This document shows positions 11,223-24,400 of a stretch of DNA of 64,000 nt, in pieces. Origin of the DNA: Porpolomopsis calyptriformis. Taxonomy: Eukaryota; Basidiomycota; Agaricomycetes; Agaricales; Hygrophoraceae. The stretch lies in assembly GCA_951640195.1 (NCBI GenBank), contig OX621170.1, positions 2,046,001 to 2,110,000 of the forward strand, written 5' to 3'. Each line of letters begins with the position of its first letter. The stretch's first letter is position 1. The notes beneath the pieces were generated by a model. The model was not told where the DNA came from and made no database searches. It saw nothing but the letters and a program-made list of their open reading frames with translations. Both the position numbers and the translations under genes were made by a program.

Positions 11223-11952
11223 ATGGTTGATTTCGACCCAGAGGATAGCAGGATTCCACAGAAACTTCGAAATAGAATCGCAAGCTGGGCCACAAAGGTG
11301 CCTAGGCTGCAGCGCTCACAGTATGGGCCGATAGACAAGTACTTGAACCTCAAGTTCCCAGATGAGATGGTGAAGCCCCAGGGGCTGATTCGGCAGATAA
11401 TGTCAGAAGAGGAGGTGGAGATGGTGGTGGGGATGGAGGGCTTGGTAGAGGAGGATGGGCTGTTGGATGTCGGTAACACGAGTATGATGAGTGTTGATTC
11501 GACAGGTATGTTGGCTCAGAAGATGTGGATGGCTCTGATTAAAGAGCTCTGCAGGACAATATGTCTCGAAACGGGAGCAAAAACGGTACCCGGATTTTAT
11601 CGTGACAAGCTATTACAACGATGAGGAAAAATACGACAAGGTTCGGCTGATTATTGAAATCGGCTTGGTTTACAAGCGAGAAGGAGAATCATCGGAGAAG
11701 GTGAAAGACGAAATTCAAAAGCAATTACACGATTACATGGTGATTCTTGGGGAAGAGGGTGCGCGATGGGCAAAAAGTGTGCTTGGTGTGGCGATACTGG
11801 GAACCGAGGTTTGTTTTAGTCGGCCACGGAGGCAGGGTGGGTCGATCGCATTTACGAAACCTTCGAAGTGGTATAGTTTGTATAATGGGATGTTTGTGAA
11901 GGAGATCAACAAGGTAGCGATGATGTGCAAAGAGGACGGGGGTGAGGATTAG
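11223..11952 (+). CDS. Uncharacterised protein, possible PD-(D/E)XK-like fold
   Basis: Two exons: 11223-11505 and 11555-11952, joined across a 49-bp intron (GTATGTTG..CTCTGCAG) that keeps the frame (VDST-GQYVSKREQKRYPDFIV). The start is MVDFDPEDSRIPQKLRNRI; an upstream CTACAG suggests a further 5' exon is possible. The central PDFIV..(about 17)..RLIIEIG spacing resembles the D..(E)xE/K core of restriction-like nucleases seen in lineage-specific basidiomycete proteins, but this is only a pattern resemblance. About 228 residues, acidic stretch EEEVEMVVGMEGLVEEDG. No partner gene is obvious. Confidence 0.5.
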
Positions 11953-12960
11953 GTGTATGTATACGGAGATGGTGTATTTGTACAGTGATGTAAATGTAGG
12001 ATGTAGGATTTGGATTTGGATTTGGATATGGGTAGCGCAAGACAATGAACAGGCGAAGGGGTCGAGCCAACTAAATTATCAGGTTATTGGGAGGGTGTTA
12101 CTGCGTTTGTTTGCGCTAAGGGCCTCAACGACCCCTGGATCCATCATCTGTGATTTTGGATTTTGGTCTAGAACGTTGTCTTTCTCCACACATCCCGCAT
12201 TATGCCCAGCCCCAGATCCAGTATATCCCGATCCCTCCCCATCTGTTTCTGCCCAGTCCAATGCTATCAGGATGAAACCTGCTATCAATATTGGTTCACC
12301 AGGCCAACATCTGGCACGACATCCTCGGATGCCTCCCAATACGGACTACAACTTGGGAATCTGTGTTAAGGAAGACTCGAGGTCTCTGCCCGAGAATTCA
12401 GATTCCGGTCATGCAAATCTCTTGAAGGGAGAGAAAGCACATACTCATAGGAAACTCCGTGAGAAAGAGGACAAGAATGATCTGGAACCTATGCAATCCA
12501 CAGCTTTGCGAGTGCCTGTGGCCACTGAGCCCACCAATAGGGTTTTAAATGACCATTCAGCTTACAAGGGTCATGGAAGGTACGCTCAGCAAGTTTCCAA
12601 GTGCGTCTTGTCTCTTGTGTTGTTCTTTGACCAGCATTCAACATAAACTATGTCGTACCAAAACCACGATAAACACCCTTTACACTATAGATCCTGCTCA
12701 CAACGAAGGGTGTGACTTTGCATACGAGGAAGTTGTGAGAGGGAAGGAAGACTGACAGAAAATGGATGCGGGAGATTGCAAGAGCTGCCATGACGTGGGT
12801 GCTTCCGCCTTACCATTTCATTGCAGCTGTTGAATTAATCGATCTGAAGTATTACGAAGCCATTGGGACCCTTCCAGATAGATTACAGCCTCCACTTTGA
12901 CGCTCGCGCTCGCCGTCACCTGTATGACGGTGTCAGCATCGCGGCCTCGCTGCCATTGCT
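11953..12960. other. No supported gene; short GGATTT repeat
   Basis: GATTTGGATTTGGATTTGGAT at about 12006-12028 is a short tandem repeat. A 234-codon open frame (11942-12646) covers it, but its IWIWIWIW start comes from the repeat and the rest shows no domain, so I do not call it. Confidence 0.4.
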
Positions 12961-13332
12961 CTAATGGACGTAGATACAAATACGGAGTTTGATGAGGGAC
13001 GCCAGCGGGCACATAGATGCAGATGGTGCGCGCACGACACTAGGGTATTGGAATATTGGATTCTTGAATACGCAAGAGGTGTCGGAGATCAACGAAAAAG
13101 CGAAAGAGATGCACAGGGTGAAAATGGTGAAGGTAAAAGGGGAGGTTGTGAGAGGGGCTACACATTTTAGAATAGATATTGTTGACACAGCTCATTCACC
13201 GACTTGCCTCCATTGTCATTCCTTCAATGGGACCGAAGTCGATCTCAACCTCAATACCTCTCCCCTACCACATCTGGTCAATCTTCATCTTTTGGAGTAC
13301 CATTGGCCGGGGGTGATTCATCTACTGGTTAT

Positions 13333-13770
13333 CATGCTAACTGGCTGTGAGAAACATCTGGGTGCTGACCCCTCCGCGCTTACGCTGGTAATCAATCTTG
13401 CATTTATTTACGAGTCGCAAGGACAATATGACAAGGCTGAGACCCTTTACAAGCGGGCGTTAGCTGCCTCCGAGGAACACCTGGGTGCCGACCACCCATC
13501 CACGCTTGCGTTGGTGAACAACTCATAGCGACAATATGACAAGGCTAAGACCCTCCACAGGCAGGCATTAGTTGGCTCCAAGCGTTATCTGGATGCTGAC
13601 CACCCAGACACACTTACATCGCTATCGCTGAACAACCTCGCATTTGTTTGCAATTCACAAGAACCACACGACAGGGCTAAGGCACTCTTCAAGTGGGCAC
13701 CAGCTGGCTGCAAGGAACATCTTGGCGTCAATCACCCATCCAAGTTTATGTGGCTGGCTATTTGCTGCTG
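13333..13770 (+). pseudogene. Tetratricopeptide-repeat (kinesin light chain-type) fragment
   Basis: At least three TPR units of the 42-residue kinesin light chain / NB-ARC-associated type can be read: EKHLGADPSALTLVINLAF, YDKAETLYKRALAASEEHLG with ADHPSTLALVNN, then after a TAG at about 13525 and a short deletion RQYDKAKTLHRQALVGSKRY and DADHPDTLTSLSLNNLAFV, and a last unit with HLGVNHPSKF. In fungi such repeats form the C-terminus of NLR-like STAND proteins or stand alone; no NB-ARC is visible nearby. The in-frame stop, lost repeat segment and absent N-terminus mark it as a decayed fragment. Confidence 0.75.
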
Positions 13771-13899
13771 AATTCATGAAACTCATCCGTGAGCGGTGAT
13801 CCGGTAGCATGTGGGATTACTCTGTAGCTACAGCAGAAAGACAAAGGGCACACACCAAAAGGAATGTACAAAAGAAAGGGTCCGGTCGATCCTTTGTTT

Positions 13900-15168
13900 A
13901 TATGGCTTAATAACTAGGCGAAAGGCCCCGTTCCTCCTCCACCCACCAGCTTTCGAGTATGGCCATCTGTCCCCAGTAGACCCATTTGGCGGTAATGCCC
14001 ATTCCCTCATGCAGAGTGGCTGCTACGCACGACTCCAGGAGCATTGTGATTTCGTCGCTGGTGTCTGTTGTAGATGCACCTGTGGCACTGTCCTTCGAGA
14101 GAGTGGGGTAGAACCAGGTATCTTGCCGGTCCCTGCAGAGGTCAAGTGCCACTTTGCTGAAGGAGCCGCCAAACAATGCACTGGGAAGATCTTGTCCATC
14201 ATGTCGCTGGTTGAAGTCAGAGATGTCGAGCGGAGTGATTGATTTGACCAGCATAAAGGATCCCCCAGAGGTGGATGACGTCAAGCGTTTGTGGAATAAA
14301 TGGTCCGCTTGACACAGAATGCCCCCCCCCCATCATAATCGCTCCAACCAAAGCGGGAGCTTCTACAGCAATGTTGGCAATGTAATATGCACGATTAAGG
14401 CTGGATTCGCGGGGTGTTTTATGGAGCACGCGGTGTTTTAGAAGGAACCGGAGGAACAACCACACTAGGCGCAGGAGCACGTCGCACTCGCGTCCGCTGC
14501 CGTAGAGAACATAGTTAGTAGAAATAAGAAGTTAGTATAAACCATACTTGCCAATTAACTCTTGCACAAGCAATCAAGAATATTTTGACGTTTGTTTCTA
14601 GATCGGCTAGAAAGGAATCGTTTTTCTGTGCCATAATCTGTGACCCTTCAGCCTCAGGTAGCTGCACCGATTCCCCAATGAAATGGAGAAACTATGGCGC
14701 ACATGAACAATGAAGATCAGCACAGTAAGACAAGACAAAGAGCAAAACAAACCTGATCCCACAGAGGTGATGCATTTTTCACAGGGAGGCGGAGGCAGGT
14801 CGAATGGGCAAAGAATTGTATGCTTGCATCTGTCACCCGCAAGCGGACAGGTTTAGTGCGGCTGCTGAAGTACAGATCAACGGACAGACACTTGGAGCGA
14901 GGAATAAAGACATACATGTTAGGGCGAACTCTCATTTGATAGGCGTGAGTCTCCCAGACTTGCCACCAAAGCTGCCCAACAATATCAATATCCCCATTGT
15001 AACATCTCGTTCATCCTGGAACATCATGTTGTGCGGACATGTTGCAAAGTACTTTCTGGTTGAAAGAGTGTGTAAGAGGAGTTTTATAGTTGCGGGATAA
15101 AACAACTGACGGTCACCTTTGATTTTTTGTTGAGTAAGTGACGGGGAAGAGAAAGTTCTAAATCGCAA
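13900..15168 (-). pseudogene. Unrecognised minus-strand coding remnant
   Basis: Minus-strand pieces look coding: about 15040-14760 (YQMRVRPNMYVFIPRSKCLS and LRVTDASIQFFAHSTCLRLP), 14480-14230, and 14280-13907 (DISDFNQRHDGQDLPSALFG, TGASTTDTSDEITMLLESCV). They are in different frames, consistent with introns, but I could not assemble one uninterrupted model, and a C9 homopolymer at about 14322-14331 may mark a frameshift. No family recognised. Confidence 0.35.
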
Positions 15169-15560
15169 TGCTCAGATGGTAGCCTTGGTTTTATAGTCAC
15201 TCGCCGTGCCAAAGCCACCATCCGAACGCTTAAATTAGTAATGATGCCACATCACATGTTGGATCTTTCTGTGGACGTTCTGTGGACGTTGGTACATTTT
15301 CAGCTCCGAGCCTTCGCCGTATGGTATTTTCTGCATATTGGTCTGTCCTTTTCATGCCCAGGAACTGCCGCTATCTCTCTTTGAAAGTTGTAGCCTAAGT
15401 AGGTGAACATATTTTAAGGGTGGAGCAGTGCAGGTCGAAGCAGCGTTGATGATCGTTGGATTCTCTTCTTTCGATCTTGCTCTGTGACTCTGTGGCGGTG
15501 ACGTCAAAGCGTGAGCAATTCAAACAGCCACAACAGTCATCTCCTTAACTAGCGACGCCC

Positions 15561-18500
15561 ATGACAAACGTCACTGACCGGGAACAAGCTCAGCTTGATA
15601 AATCTCTGCCTACCCCGTGGTACAATACAAGTGTCGAACAGCTGGAAGATGAGAAAACTGCCGCCAATCTTCTAGCTGTTGTCGTTCTTAATGCGCACAA
15701 TATCTATGCTGCGCACGATCAACCGTTGGATCAGACATACTTGGATACTTTGGCTTGCAAGAACCTCCTTGCGGACAACCCAGAGCTTCTCATAATGCTC
15801 AAAGAAGCCCATTTAATGAAGAAATACCAGAAAATCCGTAACCACCATATGCACCAACCCTGTTACCGCAACCTGTGTTGACTCCATATCTCTTGCAGAT
15901 TTGCTCAAAAAGATAACAACCCCGACTAATGCGCAATTTCTACCCGATGATCTGCCTGAGGCACCGTCGTCGCCCGAAAGGTCACCAATAACCAAACAGC
16001 AGATTGTTGGATTTCTGGAGGAGATTGAGTCAGAATTGCGGGAGTACCTTTTAGGGCAGCGTAAGCTACCCCTGTGGACCCCCGACGACTCATTCGATTG
16101 GTCCTGGGATCTTCATTTCAAAGATCTAGCGATCCCCTCGATCGACGGTTCGCCAAGCTTACTGCTGCATGATCTTGGTAGATGGTCTAGTGGCAAGCAT
16201 GAAATTTCAGGCCGAATTGACAGAATGTTCAGGAAGAATAGAAACATGTCAGTCAAGACTCCTTTTGATGTATTATAATTGACAGCATTTTCCAGCCTAC
16301 TCTGCAATACTTCAGGCTCGGGCAAGACAAGGTTGATTCTTGAAGGTCTATCTCATCGTTGGGGCCTTTACTTCACATGCGTTGCCGATCAGTCCACCAT
16401 TGGTTCTAAGGACGTGACAAATATCATCTCTGACACTCTTGAACACACCAGCGGCTTTCACTCACCGCTACCTTTCTTTCTCGGTGGTGATTCTAAAAGA
16501 TTTCGCGACGCACGCGATCACAATGAAGTCGTGGCCAAACGCCGGTTCGAACAGGTCCTACTGAGCTGTTTGCTAATCATGGAGAGGTTCCTCGCACTGG
16601 CCTATGAAATAGACTCAACATTAACGCAGAATCATCAACGTCTCTGGCTACTGTTACAAGTGACTCCCACCGCCATATGTTCACGGGATATTTTTCACGA
16701 ATTTGCGGCAGTCGGTTTGAGGCGGGCTCCCAACGAGGTTCTGGGGATGATCCAGACTGTCTTTAGCCGCATCATGGCACTAATATCCGAGTCGGCATCA
16801 TCTGAGGGGTTTTTTTGTGCTATAGATGAAGCCCAGTTCGCTGCCACTCGACATATGGGTGTGTTTGTATCTAAAGATAAGTATGAAGAAGAGAATTCTC
16901 GTGAAGATGGCGATGGCGAAACTAATCAATCTTCGCGGACTCCCAAGAAACGCCCAGTCCTGCGAGAGGTCGTGCGGGTGTGGCATGAGGTGCTTCCTCA
17001 GGCTACGTTTATTGTTTCAGGGACAGGAATGTCAATCAAGGTTGTCAACGAATCGTTGTCATCGGGTATCCTCAAGGAGCACAGGTCCTTTGAATTATTT
17101 ACCGACACGGGATCTTTCGATACCCGTCAGGCTCAGGAAGAGTACGTGCGAAGGTATTTGCCTTTAGATTCCTGGGAAAACGATACTCGTGAAGAGTTTC
17201 TTAGTCGGATCTGGCATTGGCTGCAAGGAAGGTGCTTGCACTTCTTTTTGCAGCATGTTCAATATTCGTTTAGGCTCACCATTATTGCACAGGTACTGTT
17301 TCACAGCTACATACATCAGCCATCTGTTGCAATACGCGTATCATTCACCCCATCGGTTGCTAAATGCATATATTGATGCATGTACGACTTTCACGCCCAC
17401 CGATTTCCCAGCGTGTGCCGCTGCTGAGCCCAAGGTCCACCCTGATATCATTCACAACAAAATGACTTTTGGCTGGTTCGATTTTGAGAAACTTCACAAT
17501 AGTATGTTTTGCTTTGTACAATGTCCCCTTTCGATTTATTTAACCCACGAAACTGTCATAGAGCCAGCCTTGAAAGAAACTATATCGGGCGTCGTTTTTC
17601 GATACATCATCCGCCGCAATGTACCTCTGCTGACCGAGGAAGAGAGGGAACTCATTGAACTTGGATTCGCTCGTTTTGTACACTCAGAAATCAAGGCCGA
17701 TGAACCATTGGTTATTCTTGCTGCCGCGAACTGGTTGAGTTCTTCGGGGTTCGACGCACGACATTATCTTGACAGCCAACTTCGTAACAATGAAACGCGA
17801 CCAGTAGGTCTCGAAGACTACATTGCTTGGAACTTCAGCCGAGCATTGAAAGAAGTAGGGACTTTGGACAAGCTGTTGATAATGCGTGACATGCCCGATT
17901 TCGTGAAGCAGACGGCTGAGGTCGTGGCTTGGACTCTTGGTAGCGACAGAATGATTCAAGTCTTTCCTACTGACCAACCATCGTATCAAGTGGCTAACAC
18001 ATGTTTGGGGTTCGATGCGACGACTCCAGAAGAAACTCTGCACTGGTTTCAGGATGCTCGTTGTCTAACCTTCCTTTTTCCTGATAACAACATGGGGCCA
18101 GATATTGTTTGCCTTCTGAAGTTGGCAGACAACACTCTGGTGTGGGTGGTGATCCAAGTGAAAGCCTACCTGTGCGAAAACCTCAAACCGAAGGTCGTGG
18201 AAGGTGCCATCAAGACTACTTCACCCGACAAATTTTATATAAATAAAGTGAGCGAGAACCTCTATCCTGGTGCGGATGACCCTCTGAACTTGGCTTGCCA
18301 GAATGGAGAGCCATTCTCCTTCTCTTCGCATCCCCAACTTGTGCCCAAACTGAAGCGGTGTCTTGCTGCCATCCCTCGCTCAAATAATATAAAAGGAAAA
18401 TACAACCTTTTGCGTGTTGTTGCTGCTTACCCTGCTTGTGCCACTATCAAGGATGATCTCACAGACCCAGATCCCGATTCTCATGCTTTGGCGTCATTGG

Positions 18501-18628
18501 ATATGACTGTTTTCTCGCGGCTAGATTCCTCTGGTATATTCACAGCACTGGGGGCTGAGATCTCGGCTAGCCGTCTGACGAAAAGAATTCAACCAAATTT
18601 GAAGCGAAAACGTATTCAAGGAGATTAG
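15561..18628 (+). CDS. Crinkler-like P-loop NTPase with C-terminal PD-(D/E)XK-type nuclease domain
   Basis: Exons join in frame: 15561-15837, 15899-16247, 16296-17231 and 17293 onward, with introns 15838-15898, 16248-16295 and 17232-17292; another likely intron starts at GTATGTTTTGC near 17505. Walker A is CNTSGSGKTRLILEGL directly after the third intron. Walker B is FFCAIDEAQFA about 170 residues later, followed by ATFIVSGTGMS. The C-terminal part has GPDIVCLLKLAD then WVVIQVKAYL, a D..Q-x-K core typical of the restriction-endonuclease fold. Family knowledge: this NTPase-nuclease pairing is the Crinkler-type architecture, thought to act in conflict between organisms or genomes. Total about 900 residues and no internal stop, so probably intact. 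I infer function from architecture only. Confidence 0.7.
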
Positions 18629-19239
18629 TGATGTAACCTCGCTGCCCCCTCACTGGTGAGTGGGCTATCTTCCATGTCACTCCACACTCTAAACCTCCGA
18701 CAACGTCCGCCCCCGAAATAGATACCGCCGACTCTCGGGACGGTCAAGACTTGGAAGGAAGGGGGGTATTTTTCCCTCGCGCGTAGATGATGTTCTCAAC
18801 TATCAAGGAGCTCTTTGAATTCCGATGTTTGTACCTCGTTGGGCACTGCATCCTGTGTCCTTATCTCTTTCTGCAATTATTAATAATTCGGGGAGTCAGG
18901 TCATGATATCGATATCGACGTAGTCCAAGAATACCTGAGGAGATAGTATAAGAGAGTTTCAGGACGAGTGGACGATGACCTACCTTGCCACAGGTCCACT
19001 GAGTGTGCTAGTAGTGCTCGATTCCATCGTATTCCCATCCATCACAGAAAATAGCATCATCATCAGGAAGCTCTCGAGCAGCAGGCTCAAGATGAATGAA
19101 CACCTTGCTCGTCACTTAGTTGGACAGCGTTTAGCGGATTCAATCATCAATCATCCGTGTCATCAGGGACCCATTATCAACAAAATGACCAAAATGCTGG
19201 CACAAAATTAATTCAAAATTCTTTGGGGGATCGTTAGGG
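18629..19239. other. Spacer without supported gene
   Basis: Between the Crinkler-like gene and the tandem array. An ATATCGATATCGAC palindromic stretch lies at about 18906-18918. A 78-codon open frame at 18975 has no recognisable content. Confidence 0.4.
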
Positions 19240-21400
19240 CATCCCAATACAATCAGTTTAAGCCATAAATTAAAAAAATCGGTGGTCCCATTCTTGAGAT
19301 ATATGTAAAATACTCCATTTATACCATTATGCAGCCCAGCTATTGTATTGCACTCTATAAATCACAATTTCATGTCCATTCGATAGGCACAGTGAACTAA
19401 TGGTGGGCCCACAGAAAATTCCGATTTTTAGAGCATTTGGTATGTCGTGGTGGAAGATAGTAAGGTTTTAGGAGGAGGCATAAGTATAAGTAGCTATAGA
19501 CTGCTCTAAAAATCGGGGTTTCATATTCAATCGATAGCCCCAGTGTCATAGAGGTGGGGAATACAAAAATCCCGATTTATGGACCATTTGGGGTACCGCA
19601 ATCAGTGATATAAGGGTATGGGGGGGTATATCTCCAACTTATCACAGAGCTCTTTAAAAATCAGGATTTTATGTTCAATCGATAGCACTAGTGTCACAGA
19701 TACTGGGAATACAAAAATCCTGATTTATAGACCATTTGGGGTACCGCAATAAGCTATATAAGGGGTATGGGGGGGTATATCTCCAACTTATCACAGAGCT
19801 CTTTAAAAATCAGGATTTCATGTTCAATCGATAGCAGTAGTGTCATAGAGGCTCGGAATAACAAAATCCTGATGTATAGGCAGAATAAGGTACCGCAATA
19901 AGCTATATAAGGGGTATGGGGGGGTATATCTCCAACTTATTACAGAGGTCTTTAAAAACCTGGGTTTTATATTCAATCAATAGCCCCAGTGTCATAGAGG
20001 TGGGGAATACAAAAATCCTAAGTTATAGACCATTTGGGGTACCGCAATCAGTTATATAAGGGGTATGGGGGGGTATATCTCCAACTTATTACAGACATCT
20101 TTAAACATCATAATTTCATGTTCAATCAATAGCACTAGTGTCATAGATGCTCGGAATAACAATATATGGGTAGAATAAGGCACTCCAATAAGGTATATAA
20201 AGGGTATGAGGGAGTATATCTCCAACTTATCACAGACCTCTTTAAACATCACAATTTCATGTTCAATCAATAGCACCAGTGTTATAGATGCTCGGAATAA
20301 CAATATATGGTCAGAATGAGGTACTGCAATAAGCTATATAAGGGGTATGGGGGAGTATATCTCCAACTTATCACAGACCTCTTTAAACATCACAATTTCA
20401 TGTTCAATCAATAGCACCAGTGTTACAGATGCTCGGAATGACAATATATGGACAGAATGAGGCACTGCAATAAGCTATATAAGGGGTATAGGGGGGTATA
20501 TCTCTAACTTATCACAGAGCTCTCTGAGCATCAGGATTTCATGTTCAATCAATAGCACCTGTGTTACAAACATTGGGAATAGTCCAATCATCATGTGTAG
20601 ATAGACTGGGGTGCCGCAAGAAGTATACAGGAGGTAGGGGGGGGTATACCTTCAAGTTATCACAGAGCTCTCTGAGCATCAGGATTTCATGTTCAATCAA
20701 TAGCATCAGTGTTATAAACATTGGGAATAGTCTAATCCTCGTGTATGGATTGACTAGGGTGCCGCAATAAGTATATAAGATATCATGGGGTGGTATACCT
20801 TTAACTTATCAGAGAGTTCTCTAATCATCGGGATTTTATGTTAAATCAACAGCATTAGTGTTACAAAGGTCAGGAGTAGTCTAATCCTCATGTGTGGAAT
20901 GATTGGGGTATAGTATGTAAGAAGTATCGGATGATATACCTTCAACTTATCACAGAGCTCTCCGAGTATCAGGATTTTATGTTCAATCAATAGCATGAGT
21001 ATTACAAAGGTTAGGAATAGTTCAATCATCATGTGTGGATTAACTAGGGTGCCGCAATAAGTATACAACAGGTATGGGAGGGTATACCTTCAACTTATCA
21101 GAGAGCCCTCTAAGCATTAGGATTTTATGTTCAATCAATAGCATTGGTGCTACAAACATCAGGAGTAGTCCAATCCTCATGTGCGGAATAATTGGGGTAC
21201 CGTAATTAGCATGCAAGAGGTATCAGAGGTTATACCTTCAACTTCTCACCGAGCTCTCTAACCATCAGCATGTTATGTTCAATCAATAGCATTAGTGTGA
21301 TAACATCCCAGAATAACCACATCCCCATGGGCAGACTGATTGGGGTACCACAATGAGCAGTGTAACACATATAGGTAGAATAGACCTGTGAATATATAAT
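19240..21400. repeat. Tandem array, about 14 units of 140-150 bp
   Basis: The phrase TATAYCTCCAACTTATCA (later units TATACCTTCAACTTATC) starts near 19631, 19780, 19929, 20079, 20219, 20360, 20501, 20649, 20799, 20939, 21088 and 21237, giving spacings of 149, 149, 150, 140, 141, 141, 148, 150, 140, 149 and 149. Each unit also has AGCTCT, a TTTCATGTTCAATCAATAGC block and a GGGGTACCGCAATAAG block. Two more diverged units extend left to about 19240. Units drift gradually from left to right. The array ends 16 bp from the stop codon of the large minus-strand gene. Confidence 0.95.
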
Positions 21401-21415
21401 CTTCAAATCGATACA

Positions 21416-24400
21416 TTAGCTACTAGATTGCTCTGATCCTGGCTCATCTGTGTACTCTAATGAATCGGAATCGGAATCAGACTCTAAATCTGCCCGTTCC
21501 CTAGCAGCCTTGACTCTTGACTGAGATCTACCTACTATATGTCTTCCTGAACCTGAATCTTCTCTCTCCGCATCTTTCCTAGCAGCGTTCATTCTTGACC
21601 GAGTTATCCGCACACCACTCACCCCCTTTCTTCCCTCATCTTTCTGGGCAGCCTTGGCCTTTGAGCGAGTAACCCTAACCTGTTGCTCTTTCCCGCTCTC
21701 TGAACCTGAAGGATTGTTGTCTGCTTTCCGTCTCACAGGAGGCTTTCGTTTTTGGTAGATTTTGGCAGACTTTCAGCTCCGAATAGGTGGTTTTATCGAT
21801 CTCCCCAAGGTTTCATCTAGTTGTCTCTGAAGTATATTCTTTGAAGCATGAGGCCTTTTTAGGACCTGAGTTCGTGGACGCGCAGCCACCTCTTTCCCAA
21901 TTTCTTCAATCCGATAGAACTTTGAATTCGAAATAAAGTTGATCTTGCCTGATTTCATCCCCCATATGACTTGTTTCCCCTTTTTATTCGATAGGCCACC
22001 TACAGGAAGGCATTGTAACTGGCCAAATATATTGTCCAATTCACGGCAGAGCTGATCACCTTCATCCATATCCCAATCCACAAGATATTGGTGGTAAGTG
22101 GAGATATATCCTCCAGGCTGGGTGTATGGTTTCCAGACTGAATTCTCTGGGATCTGGATAGTTTGTTCAGGGAAGAAGGTTGCCCGACGTGCTGAAAATG
22201 ATAGATTATGGGAGTGACTCAAAGGAAGCTTTCCTTTAAGGCCACAGCTCGAAGGAAGGAATCGGCAATGGTCAATGCCTATGATATGCTGAATCGCAGG
22301 TACCGTCCAAGTCTCCATTGCTTCCTGAACTGTGGTTGGCTTGGGTAAAACACCTGCTGATGCAAACTGCTCTGCCAGACTTAGCCACAGCTGATGCGTG
22401 AACTCAACAAACAACAGCTTCATGTAAAGCAGTTCAGGAGCTTCCCAGTCATCATCCAACCTCCATTCCCTAAGGAAAATCTCTGGCTCGGTTTCCAACA
22501 GTTTCTGAATTCTTGACCAAGATGGATCGGGACCCCAAGGGCACGCATCTTGCTGATACATTTGAATAAGGTGATATGGCTGGTTGGCTTGAGTTGCCTG
22601 TGGCTTCTTCAAGGACTGTCCATACGCTTGGATAACCTCAGCTGGATCCTCCTCCGGTAGTTCTCTTAGAGATAGCACTCCTTTCTTCAACTTGAGGTCA
22701 CGAAGAAAGAACATTCCGAACCTCCACATTATCAAACTGAAACGAAGGTCTCGCAACACATCATTCAAGAATGTGTGCTTTATCCTTGGCGTGACCATGG
22801 TGTGCTTAATCAGGTGGATGATAAGCGTAGCCATCATTCCATAGTTGCTTGGTCGATTTCGTGAAAGGTGTAGTTGGATGTTTTGAAACTCTGCTAGCCT
22901 TCTTGCCAACAACTTGAAAAAGAGGCTCGACTTGATCCAAATGATAGGGTCAGACGACATATAGTCTTGTGCCTGGCAATCATTAGACATTTCTAGTTTG
23001 CAGTTATTTCGCTGCTTACCTTTTCAGATGCTACATCAAGAAGCTTTATAATGGCTAACCCACTCCCTCTAACTTCTTCTCTAACGCCGAATGACTGGAT
23101 TTGAGAAGATTGAAACAGCTTTTTCCAGTGATCACAGCTAGTCATGAATCGGTCATTTGTCTTGACTGCATCACAGTCATCACATAGGTAGTTCGTTTGG
23201 CCAGGAAGTCGCACCACCTCAAAGCAAAGGTTGTAGCTGGATCGGAAGCAAAGGTGTACAAGCCGACTTTTCTTCAACTTGGTTTCAGCCTGTCTCCCTC
23301 CATAAGCTCCAAACATGGCAGTATAATGGGTCATTCCTTTTTTCATCCCCATAAGGTCGTACGAGTCATCGATCCTATCTAACCTCCACAGCCCTACCAA
23401 TGGCTCCTGATCCTCCCTAGAAGGAGGATGGTATGAAATCCCAAGATCAAGCAAGAGTTCTCCATGCGATCGGTCCTTCATATAATCCCAGTCCATGTTA
23501 GGAATCATCGAACAGAGTGCCTGATATATATTCTCGGTTGGGTGGTGCTGCTTAGAGAGCAGTTTGATACCTCGAGCATCTACAACAAAGAAAAAGGACC
23601 CGAATCGGCCTAGGAGATCGGGCTGGTTATTTATGATGTCGCAGAGAGTGGTTCGCATGGAAGAAAATGCTTCAGGTGTGAGGGGAATGGTCTTGGTCGT
23701 ACGTCTTGTCCCTATTTTCCATTGGAGATTACTGACGCTTGTAGGAAGATACTCCATAATTCCGGTGTAGTTGGCTAAAACCACTAGCAGAGCAGGCATG
23801 ATCACTTGTGAGAACCACAACTCCTGTACCTCCCTTGGCATCAGAGTAGTCATTCTATGCGTTCCTGGGTCTTTCCTAATCATACGAGGGAAGAAGACGT
23901 AGGTGTTAAATTGGCCTGATCCTTGACCCATCTGCCCGAAATGGGTATGTGGCAAGGCACTAAGTGGATACCTTTTAGACCTCTGCCTAGGATTTCGAGT
24001 GGTAGGTGGTTGTAGAACCTGGACATAGACATGGTTGTTGACAGAGAATGGAGGTTTGTCATCTAACAGTGGAAGAAGGTGAATATTGATTAGACCAATG
24101 AACTGTGGTTTATGCGTGACCCATATGACGCTGTCGATATCCACCGACACTGACACTTCTTCATCATCCAGGTTTACTCTATCCTTCTCCAAGTCGAAGT
24201 AGATGAATTTGTTGTTGCGTGCTTTACCTTTTACAAACACACCCTGGCTCTCTGATGTCCCTTCCACCCCTCCTGCCTCATCCAACATATCCTGAGCACC
24301 CATCATAGTCACATCTGGGTTGTCCATAGCTGGTAGGGAATTCGGCACCTCAGAAGAATGAGAAGATAACGAGGATGGGTATGCAACTGGAGATAATGGT

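Noticed and set aside
11942..12646. 234-codon open frame with IWIWIWIW
   Set aside because: The start comes from a GGATTT simple repeat and the remainder shows no domain or splice-supported continuity.
19240..21400. Possible CRISPR-like array
   Set aside because: Units are 140-150 bp and drift throughout, with no constant short repeat separated by unique spacers; the setting is eukaryotic.
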